Source: Pisolithus tinctorius
Taxonomy: Eukaryota > Basidiomycota > Agaricomycetes > Boletales > Pisolithaceae
Direction: 5' to 3'
Assembly: GCA_024663395.1 (NCBI GenBank)
Contig: JANFAH010000019.1
Span: 186,001 to 250,000 of the forward strand
Length of the DNA stretch: 64,000 nucleotides
Part shown: one piece after another, positions 24,483-37,502 of the stretch
Numbering within the stretch: the first letter of the stretch is position 1
Layout: every line of letters starts with the position of its first letter
The notes under the pieces: model-generated
Database searches by the model: none
Told to the model about the DNA's origin: nothing
What the model saw: only the letters and a program-made list of their open reading frames with translations
Position numbers and translations under genes: made by a program

Positions 24483-24721
24483 CCACCGACGATGTAGAGA
24501 ATCGGCGACGGCGATACCCCCGGTCTTATGTTGCCGCTGACTTATTGGCTTATCAACCTTGGTCATCATCGGTTGTTGGTAGATGGGGTGGCTGCGAAGT
24601 TTGTTCTTTCGGAAACTCTCCAGGGGACCCAGGTGTGTCGTAATCCATCAATCCGATCAGTCGATCCTGAGAGAAGCAGCTGGGGGACTACGGTGATATT
24701 CAGCAGCACTCCCACGGATTT

Positions 24722-25097
24722 ATGCATCGCCGAGGGAACATCTTCGAAGATCTTCACCTACTCCCGCCTGAACTTAGACTGTATCCGGATGATCCAGACC
24801 TTAAGCCTGTGGTACATAGAATCAGCGGTGAATCTGGAGCGGGTACTGATAACCAGGATGTGACAAGTATGATCGGTGATTCAGGGACAGACCCTGCACT
24901 TATTCTGCGCCGTCCAATTGGCCTGTCTCTTCCAAATACTCGGGCTGTTGCAATCCTGCTGAGAGCCTTGTCTGCTCGTGGCAGCAACTACGCTTTGGTA
25001 ACAACGGTTATACGTTGTTCTGCATGCCGCCCAACCGATAAGTTCAAGGACAATCTGGCAAAAAACTCTTGGGGTTACTCTCATTTCTGGAGAACTT
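24722..25097 (+). CDS. Hypothetical exon downstream of the HET gene
   Basis: An open frame reads LHLLPPELRLYPDDP, PALILRRPIGLSLPN, AVAILLRALSARGS and SYSHFW-like sequence up to a GTAGGC donor at 25098. It could be a C-terminal exon of the HET gene or a separate gene. No family is recognised. Confidence 0.35.
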
Positions 25098-25379
25098 GTA
25101 GGCGTCTTTCTTACTTTGTTGTCGTCACTTACACCCGGGATCAGATTCTCCTGTTGAATTTCCTAGCCATTCAACTGACTCGGATGAACGGTCCATAGTT
25201 CCGCTTTTCCAGATCGCTCACCCCTGGGCCTGGACTAGGGCCGTCCAAGCACCTGACCCGATGACAAGAGTCGAGTTTAGAAAGATCTAGTAAGCTTGGT
25301 ATGCCTTACAGGTTGTGCACCATGATCGCTGATGAGGCCATACCCGTGATGCAGTGATTATTTCAAAACTGTTTTAGAG

Positions 25380-26740
25380 CTGAACGTTGGCAACGACGCT
25401 GCGATCGATTTCTTCATGAAGCTGTTTGGTGCTGAACATCTGGGAGGGCTTGTACGTACTTCTTTTTGTTATCTAGACCTCCGATTCAGTCTTCTTGGGT
25501 AATGCTAGGTTGGCAATATAAAGTTTTTTGGGACCCTCGCGTCACTATCAAGAACTTCTGAAGGAGACAGTGAAAAGACTCCGGAAGGTGAACTCCGCAG
25601 CCCAAGTACTTCTACATGCAAACCTTGAGCCATAATGATAGTGAATGCCTCGGGATCACCAGAGGGCCAGCCACGCGCCCATGGATTAGTTGCCATGTTG
25701 CCGGATGGCCCTCGTAGGATAGACTCCTGTAATTACCTCTGTTGGCTTTCAGATATGCAGAACACGGTGCGCGCTATGCGTCCAATAGCGAAGACCCTAG
25801 GGTTCGAGGTGAGCTTAGTATTGCTAGCCTGAGTTATTCAACTGAATTACGCCTGAAACTATAGTTTATCGATGACATTACTACAGGTTTCCTCAGGGCT
25901 AAGACATTGTTTGATGGACTGTGAGTTCCTGTAATCGATTGATATGCGGTTTTCAGTTTTCAAGGTGCCTTAGTGTTGATGGGGGGGAGAATGACGCGGG
26001 TGATGGCAGGTGAGCCTAATGCCGCAGACTCTTGTATCTCGATGAAGTGTGTTCGTTGACAGTATTTCTTCGCTGGTACAAGAAGTGGAGAAATTGCAAG
26101 AAGAACATGACCGAGCAGACGACGACGGTGAACGTAGGGCACTAGAAGAAGATATCACTGGCAAAGTGTGAATCACCATATCATTCTCTCCCATTCACCG
26201 ACGTTGTGCTCGTGTGTATATCACAGGTCTTACTGGTATGTCAACGCGGCATCTCTTCTGAAGTCCAGCAAGCAATAGCAAAGGAAAGTTGATATTATGT
26301 CGTCCTTCTGTGTGCCACCTGACGTGCACCAGGTCGTGGATCGCTTGCTGAAAGATGAGACGGTGGACAGAAATGTTCTATCGGAGAGGGCTGAGGTAGA
26401 CGACTTTTTCCTGGAGAATGAGATCGCTAACTATCTGCCATGGTTTTCCAGGATTTACAAAACATCTCGGAACGCTTTCGAGAGGTACTTGCCTGATCTA
26501 ACCAGATGAGAGACACGCTCACCTGCGACGGTACGTGGCGTAATTCCTGTTACTGATACCAACAATATTAACAAGCATTCTCTTGTTTCTATCCTAGGAT
26601 CATGGTGGACGCTAGGGCAAGAACGTCAAAACGTGAACTGTACTTAGCTGCCCGGGCTACCGAAGAGACTGTTGGACGTGCCCGACAAGGAACTGTTTTC
26701 GGATTAATGCAAACGACATTTGTATCATGAATGTAGGGGA
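25380..26740 (+). other. Scattered candidate exons, unrecognised
   Basis: Short exon-like segments bounded by GT/AG signals appear: ELNVGNDAAIDFFMKLFG (about 25380-25450), FIDDITTGFLRAK (about 25865-25920), a coiled-coil-like EVEKLQEEHDRADDDGE (about 26065-26168) and VVDRLLKDETVDRN (about 26297-26400). They may belong to one multi-exon gene or to remnants of several. Neither start nor product can be given. Nothing is evident in 26760-27000. Confidence 0.25.
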
Positions 26741-27116
26741 TATTAGTCTGTTTACTGTAGATAATTCAACAATCCACAGCGGTGGTGACAGCAGTGTTGA
26801 GGGATAGCATGTAAGTCGGTGTTGCTACGATCTCAGGCTACTATGCGCCATTATGTCCCACAAAACACGTGTGCGCATCGACGTCGATAAATTACTTCAA
26901 CGGGTTTCCGCCTCAATGAAAGGTGCCGACAGTGCTGGCAAGCGATGAGTGACCTTTCCAACACCGTCATCGATTGTCACATCAAAAATATCGATCTTGG
27001 GTGCAGAACGGCCTGCGTTGATTGGAGATACGTGGCGGCATGACCCATCAAAAATGATCACTGCTTAGCAGTGCACTGGGACTGAGACCTACGGGAGAGG
27101 GCCGGCGAAATTCCAG

Positions 27117-28115
27117 CTAGGCGGTTGTAGCAACAGACGAAGTTGGTCCGCTGCCATGCTTTCTACGCCTCCTCCTCTTGCGCGTAGCAGCTAACTGTTC
27201 GTCATTTTCTTCCCGCTTTCTCTTTTCCCCAATGGAAAGATCACTTGGAGATGGAGGGGCAGTGCTATCGCTTTGACGAGGTATCCTCACACTGGCTGGC
27301 CGCGCCACCTTCTTCTTCATACTAAGAGGATTAGGTCCCTTGGGTCCCTTTTTCTTGCGTGGAGGATTGCTTGGCTGCTGAGGTAGTTTTACCGATTCGG
27401 CAGCCGCTGGGCCGAGAGCCTCTTGCTCTTTCTGGAGAGAGAATTGATAATCCTACGGGCGCCTTTATGCGAATTAGCACTCACTTGTTGTTTTACCCTG
27501 AGGGTTTCTTCGCTAGGTGGTTCGAGGATCATCACCGGACCGGTTAATGTGAATAATCGGAACGCCAGGTATAAGACGAAGTTTAGGCGCGAAGGGGCTG
27601 CGACTGCGTGGCTACGACATAGCGATGTTTATTGCTATCCCCTACGAAGATTATCAGAAAGAAGGGCATGCTCAGAAGATGGTATCCGACCAACTACACT
27701 TGCCAAGCAATCATCCCCAGGGATGGCTTCCCTGTGGTTACACTTTCGACGTTCAAAAATTTTGCAAGGTCTACAGGCCGATTGCTGAGACTTCCCCTGA
27801 GATAAAGTTCGTGTATACAGCATTGCGTGATCACTACAGTCGAAAGGTCAGCTTGACAGTGCTGCTTGGGTACGTGACGGGGCCATACTGGGCTTCGTCA
27901 CTCCTTGCAGCACAGTACTCAATTGCTTTGATAGGTCGATCCTTGACTCTGTGGCGATCCTAGCATATCTTAGAGTCAACTAGGGACGGGGGTAAGCTTG
28001 AACAAGGAAAACACTTGCTGAACACACCTAGAACCTGATATGGCTCCCGGAATCCGAAAGACATGCAATAAAGTGACATGAGCTTCCGATACGTCTTGGC
28101 CCGCTTCTGCCGCAT
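27117..28115 (-). pseudogene. UTP23: UTP23 homologue, degenerate copy
   Basis: This is the minus-strand counterpart of the gene at 56527-57374. Recognisable pieces are the MRQKRAKTYRK start at 28115, the LEPPSEETLRVKQQ segment, the KGPNPLSMKKKV hallmark and a Lys/Arg-rich tail ending at 27117. Compared with the other copy it has an extra base at 27585 that makes GCC TAA in frame, an extra base after HINRS (about 27535), and an extra base in the GATATG-CTAGG stretch near 27965. These multiple frameshifts make it a pseudogene, although the basic tail frame (GEKRKREENDEQ) is intact here and broken in the other copy. Utp23 is a PIN-domain factor of the small-subunit processome. Confidence 0.85.
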
Positions 28116-28241
28116 TTTGAATTTCTGAAGTGTCTACCTACACTGGACAGTGGACGGGCACGCAGATATCATGTTTGGTTATGTTTTGTCCACCGCTTCT
28201 CCCAATCACCAGGCGCCGAATAAGCACGTCCTAATGCAACA

Positions 28242-29095
28242 ATGAGGTCCTCGGTCACTCCTTATCCTTCTTTTGGGATTCGTGCAGTAGGTTCTCAGCT
28301 GAAATAAGTTAGGCGAGCGCTGAATTTGCTAGTATTGCATTTGCTGCAGACCTTGCTAGGATTCGTGCAGTGGAACGACGTGTGTCCAAGTGAGTGAACT
28401 GCATCCTCCCTAGTGACATGGCTTCATATTGTAAGAATAAGGCTATGAAGAGCTTGGTGCAGCCAAAATTCTGCTGGATGCCGGTCGATATTCAGCTGGG
28501 GTGACGCGAAGCGGTAACTTCTCTATGTCCGTCTCCCTTCCCAGATTACAGACTAGCTGTTGCACTGATTTTTGAATGACCTAAGACCGGACGTTAACCC
28601 AGGGGTATACGTTCTATCCGTACTTTCTCATGATTATACTTTTGAACAGGTATACTACTCCCAATTTATCGATGCGAGAATGGCCCTGATACCTTTGTTT
28701 CCGCAGCTTCGTGTCGATGTATCGGACGCATCCTCTATACCAGAAGTCAAGTCTTATGTCTTTGGAACACCACTGTTATCCCCGTCAGCGGTGACCCTTG
28801 CCGTACCCCGTTATTCTGAGTCCTCGCAGCAAGAACAGCTACTTCAAACCACACGAGTCGTTCAGTTTGCTGGGCATGTTCCGGAACCCTATGATGATGC
28901 TCATGTTGCTCACTGCGGGCATGATGTTGGCCATGCCTTATATAATGGTAACATTTCGTTCGCGTTTCGCCTGTCTGGGCTCATGCGACACTCGTAGAAA
29001 AATCTGGATCCTCAAAGCCTTGAGGATATTAAGAATAGGCGGGAAATGGTAGCGAGTATACAAAACTCGGTGCAAGGTGGGGACCTCAAGTCTGG
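28242..29095 (+). pseudogene. EMC7: EMC7 homologue, frameshifted copy
   Basis: Homologue of ER membrane complex subunit 7: GAAKILLDAGRYSAGV, PGVYVLSVLSHDYTFEQ, RVDVSDASSIPEVKSY, then, in the next frame, ILSPRSKNSYFKPHESF, LLGMFRNPMMMLMLLTAG and, after an intron, KNLDPQSLEDIKNRRE. Two extra bases relative to the copy at 55556-56406 break it: a G at about 28253 destroys the signal-peptide frame, and a third C at 28795-28797 shifts the frame before the membrane segment. It keeps CGA (Arg) where the other copy has TGA. It is divergent from UTP23 copy 1. Confidence 0.85.
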
Positions 29096-29299
29096 GTACG
29101 TCACTGTTTTGATAGGCCTTTAAACGTATTAATCCAGCCGGAACGCAGACTATCTGCCTTATTGGCTGTTGAAGATAAGACGAAAGCGTCAACGTCAGGC
29201 GCCTAAAATGCAACCTAACAACAGCGGAACGAACGATACAACAGAGGAAAGTCGGGAAAGGTGGAAAACGACGATGACGTGGGGGCAGCATTGTACCAT

Positions 29300-30110
29300 C
29301 TCGTGTTGTGCGGACATTGCGTAGACACTTACATGAAGTCGCTCAGAAATTCACGTGGCCCTGGACGCTAATGCTATGTTGTCCCCGTATGATATCAACT
29401 ATCCGGATCGATGTAGGTAAGCTGGAGCCTAGCCATTCAAGTGCTCAGCGGTCAGTTTCATTGAGCCATCACCCCTCCAGGTGGCTCATGTGTTTGTACA
29501 GAGACGGGTTCAATGTACGCAAAGTGAGTGTTGTCCTATGGGTCGCGGCTAAATTATAGACCGGTGCCATCTATTATGATATCCCGTCCTGAAGTGCACC
29601 ATATGGGGGATTGAGCTCTTGATCCACACAATCGGCAAAGATTCCACTGCAGTATGGGTCTTTGTACAGTTGCAGGGTAGGTTCTGTGTAAAATGACAGT
29701 GGACCGCCAACATCGCAAGCACGTTGTGATATCCCCCCTCTAATACATGGCAGTCTTCCTGTGTCTCCCCCGGAATGCACGTTCCGGGTATGTCCAATAT
29801 GCCGGTATCCTTTCGCTAGCTGTGTGCTTTCCCGATGCAAAACTAAACTGGCCTGTTGTAGAATCTGGGAACCCTACGAACATTGGGGGATAGAGATTAA
29901 GGGCAATGATTGCTGGATAGGTAATGTTTACGTATTTCTTCATCACGGCAATCCGGAGGGTACCATTTCTTGTCGAAAGTTCTGTCTCCACTTCAGTGAC
30001 TGCAGGCACCGAGTACACCAAGTTTTGACCGTCCATACTAATCTCCCGATAGTCATGTTGCCCAACAATCTCTCCAATTGCACCTGAAGGACGTTCTGTA
30101 GGCGCTGACG
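29300..30110 (-). other. Unit X, arm 1: unrecognised coding-like sequence
   Basis: The minus-strand frame ending at 29740 reads IGEIVGQHDYREISM, YSVPAVTEVETEL, GFPDSTTGQFSFASGKHT and RKTAMY. It is homologous to 52180-52951 on the plus strand, and the homology continues through the downstream flank to about 29130. The function is not recognised. This copy is CpG-rich, unlike its partner. The 30240-30680 interval shows no gene. Confidence 0.5.
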
Positions 30111-30687
30111 AGATCTCTGAATTGCTGTGGTACTTCTACAGTATGCGATGCACGTATGGGATCTACGCAATCTCATAGGGACACCAGAGCCTGAAAACCA
30201 ACAAGGACCGTACCTTCTAAGCACTAGAATTCACCTTTTGCAATGACGTGAACTGCATTCAATAAACTAAGTCAGTTTATACTACATTTTTCGAGCTTTT
30301 GGGCATACAAATCACGGCCATTCAGGGGCTAAAGATCTAAGTGAGGATTCTAGTTTTCGAGTCTATCACTCGCACGAGTTAGTTTCTGTCAGAGAGGACT
30401 GAAGTAGTTCTGGTACAGTTACCGGGTTTACCAAAGACTTGCGATAGCTTACAGGCTGAGGGGAAGAAAAGCAAGTCTCCGTGATCCGGTTGTTTCGTAG
30501 CCACTTTCAGTGGCCAGTGACACACAGGGGTTAAATGCCTAAATGAGGTGTTCCCGTGATCTTAATGAGTGGCTTCGGTCGCGTCTCTTTCACGTCTTCA
30601 GTCCCCACACCCCTGGCCATACACACGCACGCGCGCACGCACCTTGGTCGTCGTGCGTGACGACGAATTCATTCATTTGAAAGTGGG

Positions 30688-33600
30688 ATGGACCCAATCA
30701 AACCTCTCGTCATCCCACATACAGAATCTCTACGTCGAAAGCCAGACTATTATTGGCCAGGAACACAACACTACGATCAATATGGACGTTTACTGGACCT
30801 CATGTCCCGGCCTGCGCTGAACTTGCATGCCCTCATGACTCTCATCAATAACCACAAAGAAGTGGAATGCCGTCTAAACCAGGATGACCCAGAGGACGAC
30901 CATCACACTAGTACTGAGGTGGGCGTGAAGCGCCGCCTCGCGACTTCCGCCACATCATCGACCTCCCATACCAGTATTCGTGGTGGTCGCGGCAAACACA
31001 GAAAGGTACTGGATGAGCACGCGCATAATGGTGTGATTGTTGGCAGAAGTGCGTATCCAGTTCATCCCACACCAGCCGAACGCTTCGGCTTTGGCATGCA
31101 CTCTTGGACCTTCGTGCTCCTTTCTGCCTGCCTTCCATTGGTCCGTGGACATCAGCTTTGTAAGGCAAGCTGAAATTGGCGATGACCACGTGGATGACGC
31201 CTCTGCCGAAACACTCGGATGGCTCCAGGAAGAGGAAGACGTCATTTCACTGGTCAAGTCACTGAGAGAGGGCGCCGGTGCCACTGTTATGAACTTGGGA
31301 AAGCTTCTACTCCACGCAATACCGTGGGCACAATGTGGCCATCACAGGTGACCTTCGGTCAGGCGAAGGCGGACCGACGGTCGATCCATGGTTGTTCCTC
31401 TTCCCCAAAGTTGAATGGCCGGACGGTCTCCATTCCGAAGAGCTGCACAACTATGGCATTCCAAAACTCGAATATCCATGCAGATTTTCTCCTCGGATGT
31501 CGCGCTCTACAAGAAACAGGGGCACGCCAGAATCGACACCAACCTCGAAATGCACGTTCTTCCTCAAGGTAGCTATGACCCTGCCCTAGACATGCCATTC
31601 CGGCTGCGAGCCAAGTTCTCTCTCTCACTTGTTGTGCCGAACGTATATGAACCCATTCCAGCTGACCGTTCACGCCGGCCGCCTAGGTGCTTCGGAGGGC
31701 TTACATAGACGGATGACTGCGTTGCTTGGAGATGTTCCTCTCGGAAGATCTCTTTCATCCAAGTTGTCGATGCCTGGACATGACGACGTGGGAGATGTTA
31801 CGATACCATTCTTCTTCGGCGTTCTGCGTCCTGCACCCCAAGTAGCGTCAGGAGTAGACGACGCGATGCAGCCCGACGCACTCAATCCAACTCTCCTTCC
31901 TTTCCAAAGGCGAACAGTGGCCTGGATGCTGAACCGCGAAGGGAAAGATATGATGCCAAATGGAAAAGTCGTACCACGTTCACAATCTTCTTCCTCAGAA
32001 GACACGCTGCTGCTTTGGGAGAAGATTGTTATTGGCGGGAAGGAACTTTTCTTCAACAGGTTGTCAAGTATGGTCAGGCCAGATCCTCCGGAACCCCATT
32101 CTGCACTTGGGGGAATTCTTGCTGAGGAACCTGGTACGCGGGACATCGATCGTGTCGCGGAACTCCCTAACTCGATCTTCGTTCAGGACTAGGGAAGACC
32201 ATCGAGTGCATTGCATTGATGTTGCTGAATCCAGCCCCTGAGAGAAATCCTACCCAGAAACGCTGGGACCCAGAAGCGAAACTCTATGTCAAAGAGATCA
32301 AGGTGCGTTCCGTAAGAGCTCGGATTTCAGAAGGGTTTCCCAAGTGTTCTGTAGACAACCCTCGTTATCACACCACCTTCTCTTGCTCAACAATGGGTAG
32401 ACGAGTTATCGGCGCACGCGCCGTCTCTTAAAGTGCTAGTTTACGATGGTTGGTCCAAAGTCAAGGTCCCTATTACTGAGGCGGCTGCAGAAGAGGAACG
32501 AGAAAAACGTCGTGCTACCGCCTCACGTAACAACCGGAGAGCAAAAGGGTCAGAGGACGATGTCCTCGATTGGTGCACTTACGTCAACCAGTTCGATGTG
32601 TGTGTCACAACCTACAACATACTTCGCCTGGATATGGTGGTCGCGCGTGCACCACCCAAGCGCCCACGGCGCCAAGACGTGACGTACAGTAACTTGGAGC
32701 GGCCGCGCAGTCCGTTGGTGATGTGTGAATGGTACCGAGTGATCATGGACGAAGTTCAGATGATGGGCGCTGGCAAGTCCGAGTACGTATACTTATGTCC
32801 AATATCGTATACAGCAATTGATTCTTGCTGTAGGGAGATGGTTTCGTTGGTCCCGAGGCTGTCCTCCTTTGCCGTCTCGGGAACCCCTGCTAAGGCACAG
32901 GTCGCCGACCTCATACGGGTATTGAGGTATGCTCGTGTCGTCGCGGCGTCACGCGGACCTATCTTACCTCTTCGTCGTAGGTTCCTTCGCGTCGACGATG
33001 CCGTCGGCTCAACGCAAGCATGGCAACTTTTCCTCAAGCATGGCTTCAAGGACCAGTTCGCTGCCTTTTTCCAACACTTACGCCGTCCGGTATGCTCCAA
33101 ACAACGCCTTTCAGTGGTTCTCGTACTCACCCTAGTCATAAGAACCCTCAAATCCGCCGTCAATGATGAGTTGACTATTCCGCAACAGCGGAGGTACCTT
33201 GTTGGCATAGATCTAGGGCCGGTAGAGCGTCAGGTAGTTCTCCCATTCCGTCTGTACTCGAGGGTCTAATTGCGACGGGTTCAGGTATATGACCAAGTAC
33301 TGGAAGAGTCGCTGGCAGAACTTGGTTTGGATGCCCGAGGTGTTGCAACCTATGAAGGGTGGCAGTCTGATGCCGGCGTCTTACGCAACGTCCTCAGACG
33401 GCTTCGTGGAATATGTACCCATCCCCAGGTCTGCATTTGGCAACCTCGTACTATCACATTGATGGACATCCTTTGCAGGTTGGGCAACTTCAGCGGCAAG
33501 GAGACAAACTCGCGAAAACGAGTGCTCTCAAGAGCATGAGCGAAGTTTTGGAGGTAGATTAAATATTTCATCATTTTCCGGTGCCAATTAACCGATGTGG

Positions 33601-36600
33601 CGATCTTCAGGCTCTGAGGGACCAACATTGGCGTTGTCTCATGGACGACCGAAAAGCGAAGGTGCTTCTTCCACCTCGTTTTCCCTGCGTTGCAACTCTG
33701 AAACCTTCCTCGGCGTAGATACAATCGCTGGTTCGCTTAGCGCAACTTCAGCAACATTGTCAAGACGACCGCGTCCGATACCAGCAAGCACTGAATCACC
33801 TTCTTGCAGCAGAAAACGAAGTTAACGAACTAATTACGGAAGTCCAGGCAGCCATAGCCCAGCACCACCAAAAAGGAGAAGCGCTCAAAAAGGCTGCTCA
33901 GGCGCTGCGGGAGTCTCGAAAGCAGAACCTTGTGGATCAGTCTCAGCCCCTGGCCTCCCACAAGGGAAAGGAGAAGGAAGTTGGACGCGAGCTCTCTCCG
34001 TTCAGTGATGATGGAGACGAAGACGAGGTCGAGGATCGCGGTCTCCCGAACAATCCTGCGGGTGAAGAACACCGTACTAAGCGACACGGTCTGCAGCAAC
34101 GGTTGCGAGAGTGTTGGATGATTTTACACAGAGTCAAGTTCTTGCAGGGAGACGTGTACCACGTACTTGGTCCGTCCCTCTCGGAACAAGAAAACACTTG
34201 TTATACCGCTGCTGAGACGTTAAGAAGGGATCTTCTCAAGTGTCGGTCTTTCGAATTGTTTTGATTGCAAGGCTCATGCTTATTCCGTGATTAGCTGTCG
34301 AAGGCAATGCGACCAAGGCCATGCTAAATCTTCATATCGATGAAACTGCTCGTGGGGTGACGGAGCAGGAGTTGCTTATTAAATTACCACACTTTACAGG
34401 TGGAGGCATTAAGTCGACTCATTTGGTAAATGAGGAGAAGTGCTCTAATTTGGTATCTCGCTGACCGTCCGCATAGTTCGAGGAAGCCAATATGATCCTC
34501 CAAGAACAGCTCAACGAACAAACGACCCTGATTTGGCAATGGCGCACGAAGATCATTACGCTACTCACTCAGAAGCTGAGCAACACCGATGATCAGGCTG
34601 ATGGGGAAGAGTACGCACGTACACTTGACACGCAAGGAGAAGCCGAGGTTTACATGCAAGCCTATGCTGCACTATTGGCCGATCGTCGAGAAGCTCTTCT
34701 TGCTGAACGCACGTTGCTAGCCGCACATGAGTCGAGAGAGAAGAAAGAACGACGGACGAGAGCAGCGTTAGATGCACGTATACGAGATGAGAGAGATGAT
34801 GCTTTGGAAATCCCGGATGACGTGGAAGTTCAGCCCCAGCACGAAGTGCTGCACAAGTCATTGAACGATGAACGCACGGACCTTAGACTGCTGTTCGCCG
34901 GGAGAGCTCTTAAGTCAATCCTGGTCGACCTTTCGGCGGTGGTGGCTAGTATTCCCCGCGAGGAAGACCCGGAGAAGCTCATCGCAAAAGATGGCGTAAG
35001 GGTTATGCGTGGTTTGATATCCACCCAGAGTATACCACATTTATAAGTTGTTCTTCAATCGCTAACACGGGTTGCAGCATCCTTGATGGATAGGCTGGAC
35101 GCCGACCTAGCACAAATACGTAAAACATTTAACGAACGTATCATGTACGTGTGCTAAGACTGCCTCAAAGGACTGATGCTGACCCGAAACAGATACTTCC
35201 GTCAACTTCAAGACATCTCTGACAGTGTTGTGGACGTCGTATGGGAAGGCGACGTTCGCGTTGCGATGAATACATGCGAACAAGAATATAGGGATTTGGG
35301 ACGCAAAATCGCCACCGGACGTGCGAGACACCGATATCTAGAAAACCTGGGGAAGACGCAGGGTGATGGATCCATGGATGAAGATGACAAGACATGCGTT
35401 CTATGTAGATGCGACTTTTTGCAAGGTTTTATCACCCCGTGGTATGTCAGTGTCCGCCCTTCATAGTTCGCATCGCTCAAGTGACCGGGTTAGTGGACAT
35501 ATATTCTGTAAGGTAAGGCTAGGCCTAACTACATGATGAAACACTCAGTGCAACAACCCAACAGGAGTGTTTGACAGCGTGGCTCGCGCGTAAAAAAGGC
35601 GGAGTGTGTCCAGTTTGCCGGTGCGTTTCTGTCAACCAGCTGTCAACCTTTACTGAAAGGATGTCAGTGCCCCCATTGAAATGAGTGAGCTTCACCGTTT
35701 CACTATTCAAGACGAGGTTCCTCCGCCCCCCAAACCTGTGTTGGCCAAAGGAGAATTGGTACCAACGTCACGGCGACAGACCGAGTACAACATGATCAGT
35801 AAGTTGACATTTGCCGGCTACGAGCCTATACCTTGACTTCTATAGGCCCATCCCTGTTGCGTGAGATACAGCAGATAGAGTCGATCGGAAGTTATGGAAG
35901 CAAGATTCAAACATTGGTTAGACACCTTTTGCATATTCAAGCGTCCGATCCAGGCTCCAAAAGCATCGTTTTCTCGGCGTGGGCCGATTCGCTTCACAGT
36001 GAGTAGGGTTTTCATTCCCTCTTTTGTGCGCTCGTTTGACCTACTGCTGAGTACAGTTATTGAGCACGCCTTTCGGCATAACGGTACGTTGACGTCGTAA
36101 AGATGTAAATGAGCATATTTCGTGATCAAAGGCACTTTCTTAGGGATTCCTTCTATACGCCTCGACAAAACACAAGGGAATAGCGCTGCGAAGAAATTCC
36201 GTACGGACCCAACTCTCGAGGTGCTGCTGCTGCATGGGTGCGTGGTGCTCGAAATAACCACTCTTATGATGTTGACAATGCAGCAGTGAGCGTGACAACG
36301 CCGGGTTGAACGTCACCTGCGCATCACGGGTTTTCCTCGTTGAGAGTGTTGTGAACCACGGCTTCGAAATACAAGGCATGTCGTAAAACTCGACGTTTCC
36401 CGCATTCTTGGTGCTCACACTGACGCGCGGCAGCTATTGCCCGTATCGACAGAATGGGACAAAAACATACTACCGAAGGTAAGCCAATCGTATCATCGAC
36501 TCGTCTGTCAGATTCTGACTCTGTTGAAGTGTTTTGTTACTATGCTGAAGGTGCGGATCAGTCAACATCCTGTCCAAACGGCTGATAAGCTTGACACAAT

Positions 36601-37083
36601 ATATATATATCTACTGATACGTAGATACGGTAGAGAAGAACATTCTAGACTTGGCGGCGAGACAAGGCCTTTCACTGTATACCAAGGACCAGTCAGCTGG
36701 GTCCGTCAACGTCACGCGGTTCGCTACGGATGCAAGCAAGAAGCTGATCGAGTCTCCAACGAAAGCGAGAACAGGCAAAAAGAACCAGTCAGCCCAAAAG
36801 GGGGACTTCATCTTCAAGTGAGTTGTTTGTTGCATTGCAATCGTTCCGTGCAGAGGAACTAAACGACTATGATGGTGACAACAGGGTCGATGATATGTTG
36901 GCAATTTTGTTCCCTCACATGTTCGAAGACATTGAATACCTCATTCCGCCTGGCACCGAGGGTCATCAGCGGACACCCCCGCCTTCTTCCACCACTAACA
37001 CCACTAACTCACGCCCACGCTCATCCGGAACTAACGGTGTATACATAAATGCAGAGGCAGGGCCCTCTAGGATCCCTATGTAG
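30688..37083 (+). CDS. SHPRH/Irc20-type SNF2 ATPase with RING finger
   Basis: This large multi-exon gene has the SHPRH/Irc20 order. LPFQRRTVAWMLNREGKD precedes GGILAEEPG, spliced (donor GTACGC at about 32131, acceptor before 32188) to LGKTIECIALM, an intact Walker A. LVITPPSLAQQWVDEL follows, then the Walker B-like VIMDEVQMMG and SSFAVSGTPAKAQ. A long helical insert (33.7-35.1 kb) leads to a RING (KTCVLCRCDF, GHIFCK, KKGGVCPVCR) and the helicase C lobe (LLREIQQIESIGSYG, SIVFSAWADSL, IPSIRLDKTQGNS, ARIDRMGQ, DTVEKNILDLAARQ). It ends at 37083. The predicted role is a DNA-dependent ATPase and ubiquitin ligase in DNA damage tolerance. The ATPase core reads through clean introns, but the N-terminal part (31.0-31.7 kb) needs about three frame changes that look like indels. 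Confidence 0.8.
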
Positions 37084-37502
37084 AGCTGCTACAGTACCCG
37101 GACTATCATAGCAGACTACGCTAAATTTTTTACTTGCCTGATTATAATTCATAATTTCGTATAGGGAAAGAAGGAAAAGGTGGGTGTGTAGCAATAGGAG
37201 ATAGGAGCCGTGATGCAGATATATTACGCACGGTGCACACTCGATGGACCCGTGATAAAGAAGAATGATGGATGGAAGAGCGAAGAAATATCGAGAAGGA
37301 AGGAGAAAAGGGGGAATAAAATGCGATTAGGATGCAAAAGGTTGGAATTGAGAGCAGCGAGGCGTGATATACGTGATGTTGAGGGAAGTGCTTGAAATGA
37401 ACGCATCATGTATGCATGTAAAGTTGGATTTGTGCCACGGCACAGAAGGAGATGCGGTGAAGGAATGACTCGATGAGACGAAAGGAAGGGGAGGTCACGG
37501 GC
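37084..37502. other. Convergent 3' intergenic region
   Basis: This lies between the 3' ends of the SHPRH-like gene (plus) and the Myb gene (minus). It is purine-rich on the plus strand and contains no recognised coding sequence. Confidence 0.5.

Larger units (their letters stand above)
27000..29127 (+). repeat. Inverted segmental duplication, arm 1 (UTP23/EMC7 pair)
   Basis: This segment is repeated in reverse complement at about 55530-57640, including both genes and the shared ~125 bp between them. Similarity fades around 27000 (GCATGACCCATCAAAAATGA is shared) and ends after GATAGGCCTTTAAAC near 29115. Confidence 0.85.
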